From the NCBI RefSeq assembly GCF_030272615.1, contig NC_081406.1:462734072-462798071 (forward strand): a stretch of DNA of 64,000 nucleotides, read 5' to 3'. Numbering within the stretch: position 1 is the stretch's first letter; each line of letters starts with the position of its first letter. This stretch comes from Cryptomeria japonica. Lineage: Eukaryota > Streptophyta > Pinopsida > Cupressales > Cupressaceae. Positions 46,807 through 58,392 of this stretch are shown one piece after another. The notes beneath the pieces were generated by a model. The model was not told where the DNA came from. It made no database searches and saw only the letters and a list, made by a program, of their open reading frames with translations. Both the position numbers and the translations under genes were made by a program.

Positions 46807-48098
46807 GTGGCTATCAAGGATGGATCAGATGAAGAAAGGTATGAAGAAAAAGCCCTAATATCTCACATAAACACTAATGATTCTTGGATTATAGATAGTG
46901 GATGCTCACATCATATGACAGGAGATAAACACAAGTTTGTTATGTTAGAAGATTATGATGGAGGCTATGTTAGATTTGGTAATGATGCACCATGTCCGGT
47001 AAGAGGTAAAGGATCTATAACACTTCTTGATAATGCAAGATGCAATGATGTTTATTGGGTTGAAGGTTTGAAATACAATTTGTTGAGTGTAGCACAACTA
47101 AGCAACACAGGTTACCGAATAGAATTTCAGAAAGGAATTGTCAAAGTTCATGACAAGAATGGAAAGTTAGCTGCTACCGGGACACAAACAAAAGGTAATA
47201 CATTTCACCTTGACTCAACTCACAATAAGTGTTTGTATGCAAAGATTGATGATACCTGGTTATGGCATAAAAGGTTTTGTCATTTTAATTTTGATAATCT
47301 GATCAAAATAAGTAAGAAGCACCGAGTAAGAGGTCTACCGAGTCTTGAAAAACCTAAGAATGCTATGTGCTGAGGATGCCAGATGGGTATGATGACAAGA
47401 TCTAGCTTTACAAGTAAGTCCTACACTTCTAAGGGAATTTTAGATCTTGTGCACACTGATCTTTGTGGACCTATGAAAGTTCAAAGTTATTATGGTGATA
47501 AGTATTTCATATTATTTGTGGATGGATATTCAAGGATGATGTCAGTAATGTTTCTAAAAGAAAAATTAGAAGCTTTTCAAATGTTTAAATGGTACAAGGC
47601 TAGAGTTGAAAATGAAATAGGAAGACAACTAAAATGTCTTAGATCAGACAGAGGAGGAGAGTTCACATCTAATGAGTTCAACTTGTTCTGCAATGATCAT
47701 GGTATTAAAAGACAAGTCTCTGCACCAAGAACTCCACAACAGAATGGAATAGCTGAAAGAAGAAATAGATATATTATGGATTGTGCTAGAACACTGATGA
47801 TTGAGAAGAAAGTTCCACAAACATTTTGGAGAGAAGCAATAAGCACATCTGTTTACACCTTGAACCAAGTTTAATTGAAGAAAGGTACTTTGAAGACACC
47901 TTATGAAATCTGGTATGCAAGAAACCTAATGTAAGCTATTTTAAAATCTTTGGAAGTAAATGCTATGTTCATAAAGATGATAGAAATGGCAAGTTTGATC
48001 AGAAAAGTGAAGAAGGAACATTTCTAGGATATTCTTCTAGAAGCAAACCATTTAAATGTCTAGTCAAATCATCTAACAAAATAGTAGAAAGTGCAGAT
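46807..48098 (+). pseudogene. Copia-3 protease and integrase
   Basis: The protease region has SWIIDSGCSHHMTGDKHKF near 46885-46940. The pre-integrase zinc region follows (WLWHKRFCHFNFDNLI), then the core with LVHTDLCGPMK, LRSDRGGEF and QQNGIAERRNR, so the DDE triad is intact. A TGA at 47371 and a stop at 47872 interrupt. Near 47915 one base is lost (WYARNL against WYDKKPN in Copia-2) and the frame shifts, continuing at 48099. Confidence 0.92.
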
Positions 48099-49907
48099 GT
48101 GAAAATTGATGAAGGAAATTCCAAAGAACCAGAAGGCTATGATGAATTTGTCTATGTGCAACCGAGAAGTCCTACAGAGAAAACTGTTGAAGAAAATGAA
48201 GAAAATATCCAGTTACCGAGTGATGAAGAAGATCATACAAAGCCTATCGAGCTTGTATTAGCCAAGTATGTCAAAATACATCATGCACCAAATCAGATTA
48301 CAGGAGATAAGGATGATCCAGTGATGACAAGGAACAAACTAAGACAAAACACATGTTTGATATCTAAATTTGAACCGAGAATAGTGAAAGAGGCATTAAA
48401 TAGTGAGGATTGGATAAATGATATGACAGAAGAGATTGATCAAATCAAGAAGAATGACACATGGACGCTAGTCCCAAGACTGAAGGACAAAAATGTAATC
48501 GGTACAAAGTGGATCTTCAGAAACAAGCTAAATGAAAAAGGAGAGGTCATTCGGAACAAAGCAAGACTAGTTTGCAAAGGTTATGCCCAAGAAGAAGGAA
48601 TTGGTTATGGTGAGACTTTTGCACCTGTTGCTAGACTTGAAGGAGTAAGAACATTGTTGGCATATGCTGCTTTCAAGAACTTCAAGGTATATCAAATGGA
48701 TGTCAAATCTGCATTTCTGAATGGAATATTAGAAGAAGAAGTTTTCATTGAACAACCTAAAGGATTTGTTGAAGACAATGATAAAGATTAGGTATGTAAA
48801 TTGAACAAAGCTTTATATGGTCTGAAACAAGCACCTAGAGCATGGTATGAGAGATTGCACTCTTATTTGATTAAGATTGGTTTTATAAGGACAAGTGAGA
48901 ACAAGAACATGTACATGAAGAATGATGAAAATGGAATACTGATCTCAGCCATATTTGTTGATGATATTATATTTTGTGGAAATGAGTCTGTATGCAAGAA
49001 CTTTGGAAATGAAATGAGCAAAGAATTTGAGATGTCATTAATCAGTGAGATAAAGTATTTTATAGGTTTATAGATACTACAAATGAAAAATGAGATTTTC
49101 ATTACTCAATCCAAGTACATAAAGGAAATCTTGAAGAAATTTGGAATGGAGGATTCAAAACTAGTAAGTACTCCTATGACTACCAACTGTAAACTATCAA
49201 AGAATGATGAATCTGCATCTGTTGATGAGACACTTTACTGATCTATGATTGGAAAGTTGCAATATGTTGTTCACACCAGGCCTGATATAGCACATGTAGT
49301 AGCTATTGTTGCAAGATTCTCTACTGATCCTAAGGAAACACACATGATGACAATCAAAAGAATTTTCAGATACTTAAAAGGCAATGAAGATTATGGCTTA
49401 GTATATCAGAAAGGAAATGATTTTGATTTAAAAGTTTATACTGATGCTGATTGGGCAGGCAACATTGATGACAGGAAAAGCACAAGTGGAGGAGCTTTCT
49501 TCTTAGGAGAAAGACTAGTGAGTTGGCTTAGCAAGAAACAAGGATGTGTTTCTTAGTCAATAGCCAAAGCTGAATATGTTGATGCAGCACTAAATTGTAC
49601 CAACATTGCATGTATCAAACAACTGTTGGAAGGTATAAATGAGAAAGTTACCGAGCCAGTAACTATATTCTGTGACAATACTAGTGCCATTAATATTTCA
49701 AAGAATCCTGTTATGCACTCTAAGACAAAGCACATATCTATCAAATATCAATATCTTAGAGAAGAAACTCAAGAGAAGAAAGTGGGTTTGGAATATGTTA
49801 GCACAAAGGAGCAAATTGTAGATATTTTCACCAAGCCACTACCAAAGGACACTTTTGAATATCTCAGAAGTAAGTTAGGGGTCCTACCCCTGTCTTCTAC
49901 TCACTGA
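48099..49907 (+). pseudogene. Copia-3 reverse transcriptase and RNase H
   Basis: A single frame with stops at 48789 (DKD-stop-VCKL, where Copia-2 has DQVCKL), 49071, 49239 and 49554. RT blocks are complete: [51 protein letters not shown] and the catalytic FVDDIIFCGNE. RNase H has KVYTDADWAGNIDDRKSTSGGA and ends EQIVDIFTKPLPKDTFEYL. Apart from TAG and TGA substitutions the protein is complete. Confidence 0.93.
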
Positions 49908-51565
49908 CCGAGTTCGGTGAAAGCATCTATTGGGAATATTTAAAATTGAGTCAATTTTATAGGTCCATTTCAAAATTTTGCTCTGCATGTCAGAAAAGTA
50001 CCTAAATGAGTTAGTTTGAATGACTTAGTTAGAAAGGGGGTAAATGGAGCTGTTTGATTTTCAGAGGATAAGGCTCGGGATTCATGTCCCACACCTTTCA
50101 TTTGGCCTATAAAGTGTGTTGCAACTTTCAAAATTCAGTTTGGATAAGTTTATGAGGTACCCATTTTGAGGGGTGAGCTGGAAGCGCATTTTAGGCACAA
50201 ATGCAGATTTTATTGAGTAGCCTACTTTGAAAGATTACATATTTTGCCCTGTTGATCATCATGGAGAAATTCAAATTGGATTCAATTCTATGCATAAATG
50301 TGATTTAGCCTACAAATTTTCAAGTTCTAATGAATCCATTTGCAGTATGTGTGGTTTGACTAGTCCCTGTTTCGACAGCTAGTCGGAGCCCTATTTTGCA
50401 CAAGTGTAAAAGTTGCCTCAATAAGCGTCATGCCATAATGTTTGCTCCAAGTTATTACTGGTATAAATGATGAGAAACATTTCAAATTTCAAGCCTATTT
50501 CAATCCGTTTGATTGGTTTTCAAAAGGGTTCATTTGGCCATCATTTATAGTCTTCCGTACTTTCAGTGTCATATCAGTTAATGTAGCCTTTTTTGTGAGT
50601 GTGTCGTTTGCATCCTATTAGACTGGTGATCAAACTGAGAATTCTAAGTTTTAATATGTGCTTCAAGGTACCTATGTTTCAAATTTTAGGGCCTACGGAG
50701 GTCATTTGATATTTTTGAGAAAGGCGTCATGTGTTGCCAGGACATTGACTTCATCAGGTCCGCAGTGTCGACAAAGCCAGTTTGTCATTTTCGTTGATTA
50801 ATATCTCTTCGCTCGGGACTCATCTTGAGAAACCGTTTGGTAGATTTCATGCTTGCATATCAAAGTACAATCTTGTCAGACGGTGAACTCCAAAAATATG
50901 TTTTGATAGGTTTGAAAAATACGTCTTCGCGACTAAATGCGAAAACATGGCGCAAGTGCCTGAAAGTCGTAGAATGCGGATTAATGATCCGAAAACGATG
51001 CCGATCATTTCCAGAGGTATGTTTGAGGTCCGTGAAGCATTTCAGAGGTTAGTTGTATGAAAATGATTTTTTTTTTTGTTAGACCCACTTTGGGGCCCGA
51101 CCTGGCTCGAGTGCAATTCACCAATGGGATGGTGAGAGATGATTTCAGTTTGCTTGTTTTTTATGGATTGATGAGTGTGTTTCTTGCACTTTGGTGGAAA
51201 ACCTCAAATATTTCAGAGAGATGTTAAATTTACCAATATATATTATTGATTGGGCATGCGCATATGAAAATGAAGAGGAGGTTAGTCTTGCATTGAAAGA
51301 AATGCTTAAAATGAATGTGGTAAATAAGAGTTTTCATGATTTTGATAAAGGAACACAAAGATAGTCCATCATGACAATCTCTGCTATGTTTCAGTGAATA
51401 AAATTTGTAGGGTAATGGCAGCCAACAAATACCTTCAAGCAAATGACTTCTTCTCTCCCCCCTGCATGACATGGAGGATGGTAAAAGAGCAGCATTGGAG
51501 TTTTGATGAAATGCAGCAGCAAACAACACACAACCAAATTCAATGGCAAATGCAACATGACAGTT

Positions 51566-53141
51566 CACGTGGTGAAGAGGGGGGGGGGGGGTAGATTGAA
51601 AATTAAAGCAATTGCTAGAATACTTGCTGGGCGTGGTGTTTTGGAGTTGCAACGCTATGGTGAGTGCCAATGTCCCCTACATGGTGGATAGGGAACAACA
51701 GGAAATGTGGTGTTTGAAGGATCCAACATTGAGCTCTTAAATGAGTGCAAATAGCAAGCAACCAAAACAAAAGAAATCTCCTCCCTCACGTGGGTGTATG
51801 GGTAGTATTGAAGCCAAGGCAATGTAAAAATGCAAACCTCCAAGTCTCATGTGGTAGTTGAAATGGTTTGCAAAATCCTCCGAGTAGTCCACGTGGGGAT
51901 TGGAGAACGGTTGCAAAAGAAATCTAAGTTGGGCGTGGTGGCTGGTGAAAAAGCCATAGAAACCATTAAGAAAAAATAGAATGTTGGTATCCTCCATGTA
52001 ATTTGTGGAATGGGCGTTTTGTTTTAATAAACAACAATCAAATGCAAAGTGGCCGGCACATGGTGTGGTATGGGTAAAAGGGGATACAACAACAGTTTTG
52101 TAACTTCAGCATTCAGAAACCCCATCGCCCTTGCTAGCATTCTTTCCTCCCTACTGGTAGAAGGCATTGAAGCTTCAGCAGAATGCAAAACATACTCATA
52201 GCAGCAACTTCCTCCTTTTAAGGAAGCCAATGGAGGGTGGAGAGATTTTAAATGAAGTGGAAATTGTCAGCTAGTATGGGGTTTGCGTTTTTTTTATGAA
52301 ACTCCAAGTAATGCAATGTGGCTAATGTGGAATGTTGTCTTCTCCTCCCTTCACGTGATCTTCTACAGTGTGTGTAAAAGGCAATCTCCATTAAAACCCT
52401 AGGCAATGTGCCAAAGAAGAGAGTTAGTCCTCCCTCCATGTAAAAAATTCAAGCAAGATGCATTTTCTGGGCAAGTCTTTTATCCAACATTCACTAGGAA
52501 GTGGTACTTTTTAATGTTTATAAGCAAAAAACAAACACATCCATAGTGTCAAAGCCATTTGGACTTTCGATGGACGGTGCCTATGGGCGCCCAAGGTGGG
52601 CCCACGTGGATCCCGAGGTGAAAAAGGAGGTGACTGAGTGGCGACCAGGTGGACCCCATGTAGGAATGCTTCCCAAGGCAAATGGGTGAATTTTGCAGAG
52701 AAGTTTCAGCTTAACTAGTGAGCAAGTACGAGATGATCCAACGAAGCACGTGATTTGGCAGGTCGAAGATGCACGCGAGTTACACGCTGGGAAATGGTGA
52801 AAAAGGTAAGCATCATGTAGGTTCCAGCTGATCAGATGGTCTGCATGGTTTCGCAGGCTGAAGTTGCTCGCCAGTTAAGCCCTGCGAAACAGCAAAACGC
52901 GAAATGGCGAAAAAGGCGAAAATGCAGCATGGTAAAGGTCAAGCAAGTTCGGAGCAGATCGACAACCTGTGCGATTTCGTGGAGTGAAGATGCATGCTAG
53001 ATAAACCTTGCGAAATGGCAAAAGCCTAGTGGCGCACAAGTGGTAGGTCCAGTCAGCTATCCAACAAGTGGGTCCTAGTAAGGTGGTGATGACGTGGTGC
53101 AGAGGTGGCGCGTAGGTGGATGACAAGCAAGCAGACACGTG
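51566..53141. promoter_or_regulatory. Cluster of seven CACGTG (G-box) sites in LTR-G
   Basis: CACGTG occurs at 51566, 51787, 51890, 52352, 52603, 52747 and 53136. Several lie in weakly repeated surroundings of the type CTCCxxCACGTGG. CACGTG is the core bound by plant bZIP and bHLH factors, often in light and ABA responses. Chance would give fewer than one in this length. Activity as a promoter is inferred. Confidence 0.6.
52745..53030 (+). repeat. Three degenerate GC-rich repeats in LTR-G
   Basis: Units at about 52745-52806, 52840-52915 and 52968-53030 share the pattern GATTTGGCAGGxxGAAGATGCACGC, AGTTAAxCCxTGCGAAATGG, CAAAAGGCG. The spacing is about 95-125 bp. They are clearly richer in CG dinucleotides than the surrounding DNA. 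Confidence 0.7.
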
Positions 53142-54428
53142 GCGGAGTGACAAGGTGTCATCCCAGGTGGCACCCAATGGACCCCATTGACCAATCAGAG
53201 GCCATCACATGACAAAGCGTCAGGGCACAATTAGAGCAAAAATCAAATTTAAAATCAGTAAATTACATAGTGCAAACTATATCAAATAAATGAAAAATTT
53301 AAATGATGTGCACAAATGGGGAATTAATTCGCTCAGGGCTCAATTTTGGCCAAAATATAAAGTGTTATATGTTTTCGGAAAGCTCTCGGAATGAGGAATC
53401 TGATTATGGAGTTAATTTGCATGAAGATCAGATATTTTAGGAGCAGTTTGGTCGATAATGAAATTCAGTTAGAGAGGAGACACTTGGCAATTCAGATGCA
53501 GATTTGATTTGGTTCCCTCTCCTTCTTATTCCCAATTCTTCTCATTTTTAAGGGTTCCAAAATTCTGTGAGAGTGGCTCCAATTTTCATGGCTTCCATTT
53601 TATGAAGATCTTGACCCAAGTTTGTAAATTCTTCTATTTGGTTTCAGGGTATAGAGATTTCAGTGCAGTGTTTTAAATGTGGTTTTAGTTGCAGGTCTTG
53701 CTTGTGTCAGGCATAAGTAAATTCCACATAGTATGGTCTCTAGGTATTTATTTCATTATCATAAATTGAATCCTCAAGGATGATGAAATTAGTCAATTTC
53801 AAGGAGATTGTTTTGGCTATTGATAGGTATCCTTCAGTGAAGGTTTTAAATTCTGTAGGCAGTCATAAATGATGAAATATGTATCCAGATCTGATAAACT
53901 TGTGAATGAATCAAATAGTGCATTAATATAAGGTATTGATACCTGAATATCTTGTTTAAGGAAAATAAACTTGCATCTATGATTTATATTTGTAGTTATG
54001 TTTGTGACTCTGCTACCCAATGAACAAGGCATTGGTCTTTGACAGATTTGGGAATGGTCTCAGGACAACAATTTTAAAAGAAAATCTATTTCCCTTTATG
54101 TTTAGGGGTTGTTTTCTTTCATTCCAAGCTCTTTTTCATTTGTGGTTTATATAGATCTAGCCAATTTGTAGTGTGTTTCTAAATTGGATGAGTTTGTGGA
54201 ATGCTCTATCTGCTTCATTGGTGCTGTCATGGTGAGTGAATAAGTTTGATTCAGTGCACCAAAAGGGTGTCCCCCCCTAGGTCTAGTAGAATTTGAAGTG
54301 CAGGCGGATCAATTAGGGTCCTACGTTATGTTTTCCAAGCCTTGATGTGTTTCAAAGACTAAAATTGGCCATTTCATAGAAGGATTGTAGGTATACTTGG
54401 GTTATCACTTTTGGTGAACAACAGCATC

Positions 54429-54894
54429 AATCCGATGACTCTATTGAAAATCTTTTGGGGAGTTGATATTGGAGTTATACTCTTTACAATGTTTTCTAAA
54501 AGTGTACTAGAATATTACAGAGAATGATACAGGGAACAGGAATTGAAGACAAATTCTCTGACTGAGACTCAGTTGATACACAACAATAGGAAATAACTTC
54601 TTACAGAAACAAATTATGTTTTAGTTCTTTTCTTTTTTTTGGCATTATTGTCAAAGGGGGAGAAGACCAATGTATGAGAGAAGACCTACCAATGGGGGAG
54701 AAGACCTACCAAAGGGGGAGAAGACTAATATATGGGAGAAGACTGAGAGAGGACTACAGATTGAAATAAAGATTGAAAATAAAAGAGAAGTTTAATGTAT
54801 GGGGAGAGCATTTCAAGCATTTCAGAATCACAACAATCTGAATCTTTTAAAGGTCAAATCAATTGATTTTACAATCAATGCCAAAGGGGGAGAT
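54429..54894 (+). other. Copia-3 3' untranslated region with multiple purine tracts
   Basis: After LTR-G the copia sequence resumes and runs to the PPT CCAAAGGGGGAGAT (54881-54894) at the right LTR. Upstream, at 54654-54745, a tandem set of PPT-like blocks appears: AAAGGGGGAGAAGACC, GAGAGAAGACCTACC, ATGGGGGAGAAGACCTACC, AAAGGGGGAGAAGACT and ATGGGAGAAGACT. Copia-2 has the same arrangement. Confidence 0.85.
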
Positions 54895-56321
54895 TGTTGG
54901 CAATATTACATTATAACACACAATGAAAGATTGTTGACATTTCAATAAGGATATTGAGAAGGTTGTTGATGATTATGGACATAACTGATTAAAGATGTTT
55001 TAATATCTTGATATTATTAATTTGTCATTGATGTCAAGAAATTGATTTTCTAATTCAATATGATGTTGCCATATCTTGAGAAGTGTGATATGAATATTAT
55101 AAAGAAGTCGGTAAAAGACACAAGAATGAATATGATGAATAAGGGGATAAGTTATTCAATGGGCAACTACTACCAAGTCAGACAATGATGAGATCATGAT
55201 GTTTTAGATTGTTTTAACATCATACATATATTGTAAAATGTAAAGGTTAATACTATACTATGTTATTAGGCAAAGAACCTAGTCGATAAACCCTAAAGAA
55301 CCTAGTCGATAAACGCTAAGGTTATCACTATCGTTTAATGAAGGCAGAATGTCTACCGAGTAAAGTTTATTATTCACTGAGTTACTACCGAGCTATAACA
55401 GAATGCATTAAATGTTTACATGTGATATTTAATGAAGGAAGCTTATGAACTGGAGTGAATTCAATGATTGGTAAGCTGTGTATGAAGATTGTTAAAGAAT
55501 CTATCGTAAAGAAAGATCTGCATCAAGATCTACAACTCAGATTGAACCACAATACCCTAACACAAGTTCCAAGACAAATATGCAAGTTCCAAGGTGGGGT
55601 AAAACATTTTCAGATCGAAGAATACATTGAACTTGGACAGGATTGAAGATCTGATGGCTATAATTGATCATGGGAAATGTGATCAAGGAGATTAAGCAGT
55701 TAGAAGATTGTTTATAAATAGGAAACTGTTGATAAACAATGTATGTTGGCAAGTGTATGCACAGGGATGCTACATAGTGATTATCGAGCACAGAAGCTTG
55801 AAGACCTATTAGAATAACAGAGTATAGATGCCCAACAGATAGACAAGATTATTTCTATGTCTAGATTGTATTGAAAAATAGGAATCTGCTTAAGCATTTT
55901 AGATGTGAAGTTGCAGATAGATTTTTATTACTGTTATTTTGTGAAAGTGATAGAAAATCTCTTAACCGAGTGGACTTAACAGTCTTATATGTAAATCCTC
56001 TAGCAAGGTGACATTCTTATTGAGTGTTTGAAATCCTTTGACAAGGTCACTTCTAACAAAGTGAAGATCCTAACAGATCTGAGGGAAATCCCTTAACCAG
56101 GTCACATCTAGCAATGTGTTAAATCTGGTGTTATGAGGTTTATATTGTTCATATGCTTTCGAGTTTGCATGTTTGACAATTTTTGTTTATATGACTGATA
56201 TATATGTTACCGAGGTTGAATCTGATGTTTTAATGGATGATTAAGTTTGTATGATTCACCCCCACCCCCCTCATCTTGTTGGCTATTGGATCTGTACTTA
56301 TATTAAGTATCAGAACTATCG
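54895..56321 (+). repeat. Copia-3 3' LTR
   Basis: It starts TGTTGGCAATATTACATT like the 5' LTR. It lacks 108 bp relative to that copy (the equivalent of about 45374-45481), with a short shared TGT at the breakpoints. The missing part includes the GGGTTTCCATGT motif. The C-tract reads TGATTCACCCCCACCCCCCTC (56254-56274). Confidence 0.94.
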
Positions 56322-56326
56322 CTTAC

Positions 56327-58115
56327 TTGGGGCTCCCCTTATGCCATGATCCTCCAGATACCTTTTGGGGAGCCTTGGTGGATAAATTCCACAAAAAGCT
56401 CTCTAGATGGAAGTGTGCTCTTCTTAGTCAAGCAGGTAAGGTTCAATTACTGAGATCCACTCTTCAAAGTATTCCTCTCTATGCTATCAGTCTGTTTAGG
56501 ATTCTCGATAAGTATGCTGAGGCCATTGAAAAGATTCAGAGATCCTTTTTATGGACAGGGGTTGAGGAGAAGAAGAGAATGAACTTGATTTGCTGGGATA
56601 AGGTCTGCAAGCCTATAAAGAAAGGAGGTCCAAGCCTTAGAAGAATAAGAGACATAAATAATTACCTTATGGCCAAGCAGATTTGGAGAGGTTATAGAAA
56701 TCAAGGAGAGTGGAAAATGATATGGGATAACAAATATTAAAGTTAATGTCCAAACCTTCAAAGCTTCCTCAAGGCAGAGATTATCCCAATTGGATCCAAC
56801 ATATAGAAAAATTTATCTTGGACAAGAGACTTAATTGCCAAAGGTACAAAATGGAAATTGGGAAAAGGGAATCTTATCCGATTTTGGGAAGACCCTTGGC
56901 TTCTGGAGACACCTTTGAATGAAAATTCTGAGTGGAACAAATTTCAGAATCAATGCAAGGAAAGATTTGATACCAAGGTGGAGGATTACTAGAAAGATGG
57001 ACAGTGGAAGGACTTGTCTTAGGTGGACCAGTCATGAACTCTATGATGAGGATTGAAGAAGAAGACAATTTAATTTGGAAACTCACAGCTAGTGGTTCTT
57101 TTACAACTGCCTCTCTGTATCATCAACAATTCTACAACATGGAAAGTCCATGCTGGGCTAAAGCATGGGTGAAAGGCCTCACACCTAAGATAGACATTTT
57201 CTTCTGGATAGCCCTTCAAGATAAAATTCTTACTATTGAGAATATCAGAAAAAGAGGTTTTAGCATGCCTAGTTTCTGTATTCTTTGTAAGCAGAATTTG
57301 GAGACTATAAACTATATGCTCTTTCATTTCCCTTTCTCTGTTGATGTTTGGGGAAGTTGTCTGCATCACTTCAAAGTCAGTTTGGGCTTCCCCAACTCAA
57401 TTCAGGGGATTTTCAATTCATGGCATCATCCTTCAAAAAACAAAACCACTACCTTATTATGGAAAATTGCTTTACCTCACATGTGTTGGGGCATATGGAA
57501 AGAGATAAATGATAGAGTTTTTAGAGAAAAGACTACTAAGGCTAAAATTGTGTTTGAAAAAATAAGAAGTATAGTGGAAAATATGAATATCATAGGCAAT
57601 ATGGATACTCCTCATGATAAGGATGATCAGTTTATCTACAAAAAGTGGAGATTAAAGGTTCAAGAGTGTTTTTAGAGCAACCCTAGAGAGGGAGTGATAT
57701 GGATCAGCCTGCCCAGGGGATGGATGAGAATCAATTTTGATGGGGCCTCAAAGGGTAACCTGGGTGTTGCAGGATGTGGCGTGGTCCTAAGGGATGAATG
57801 GGGAATATGCAAAATCATAAATTGTATTCCCATAGGAAATCATACTAATCATGTTGTCGAAGCCATGGCGGCTTACCATGGGATGATCCTTGCCAAGGAA
57901 GCCAAATGCACTAAAGTTTGGTGTGAAGGAGACACCTAAAACATAATCAATTACTTAAATATGAAATTCTTGCCTTCTTGGTCAATTAGTAATGCTATTA
58001 AAGCAACTAGGAAAATCAGCGAAGAATTTGAAATGTGTGTTTTTACACGTGTATAGGAAGGCCAACTCTTGCACTGACTAGGCAGCCAACCTGGCTTGCT
58101 AAATGGGAGACATCA
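56327..58115 (+). pseudogene. LINE-A ORF2, RT C-terminus, zf-RVT and RNase H
   Basis: The frame resumes after Copia-3 with YLGLPLCHDPPDTFW, which in LINE-B reads YLGLPMGITPPDSYW. It continues with LVDKFHKKLSRWKCALLSQAGK and AIEKIQRSFLWTGVEEKKRM. The zf-RVT domain lies in 57004-57675 (WVKGLTPKIDIFFWIALQDK, CILCKQNLETINYMLFHFPF). RNase H follows (INFDGASKGNLGVAGCGVVL, HVVEAMAAYHGMILA, EGDT) at 57694-57939. Stops near 56740, 57673, 57937 and 58056 break it. The RNase H region ends at about 58110. Confidence 0.88.
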
Positions 58116-58392
58116 TTACTAGTTATGGTGAAATGGAGATTGTAAGTGAAATGAAATCCTTACTCAATCAGGACCAGAGCCAGACAAGGCAATGTGGTAC
58201 TTTTAATCATCATTTCTAATGACCTTTCCACCTTTTTCGATCCAGGGTTTTCTCAAAGATAATGAGCATTTATATAGGTGCCTTATCATTATTATTTGGC
58301 ACAGATTCTGGGCGCTATTATAGAATAACCACAGAAACCAGAGGAGAGGCTATCAAATTGAGAGAAGGAATTGCAAGGAAGGTGCTGGAAAA

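Larger units (their letters stand above)
49928..54423 (+). mobile_element. LTR-G: 4.5-kb non-coding insertion, probably a giant solo LTR
   Basis: Comparison with Copia-2 shows the 3' untranslated region interrupted between GTGAAAGCATC and CATCAATCCGATGACTC. The insert is flanked by GCATC (49923-49927 and 54424-54428), a 5-bp target duplication. It starts TATTGGGAATATTT, possibly a mutated TGTTGGG, and ends GGTGAACAACA. It encodes no retroelement protein, and I see no internal direct LTR pair. The most likely reading is one very long LTR left by recombination of a gypsy element; a large non-autonomous element is the alternative. Orientation is guessed from a pyrimidine-rich start-like region near 53500-53560. 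Confidence 0.65.
44170..56321 (+). mobile_element. Copia-3: Ty1/copia element in LINE-A ORF2
   Basis: LTRs 44170-45680 and 54895-56321 flank a gag-pol frame on the plus strand. The target duplication CTTAC is exact (44165-44169 and 56322-56326), and LINE-A ORF2 resumes directly after it. It is the same family as Copia-2 but in the opposite orientation. The gag-pol frame 45745-49907 has about ten stops and one clear frameshift near 47915. A 4.5-kb insertion (LTR-G) lies in the 3' untranslated region. The final base of the right LTR is G instead of A (TATCG). Confidence 0.95.

Noticed and set aside
51230-51670. Minus-strand open frame of 146 codons in LTR-G
   Set aside because: It has no recognisable domain, and low-complexity Cys/Ser/His/Phe use follows base composition. 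It overlaps the G-box array and is probably chance.
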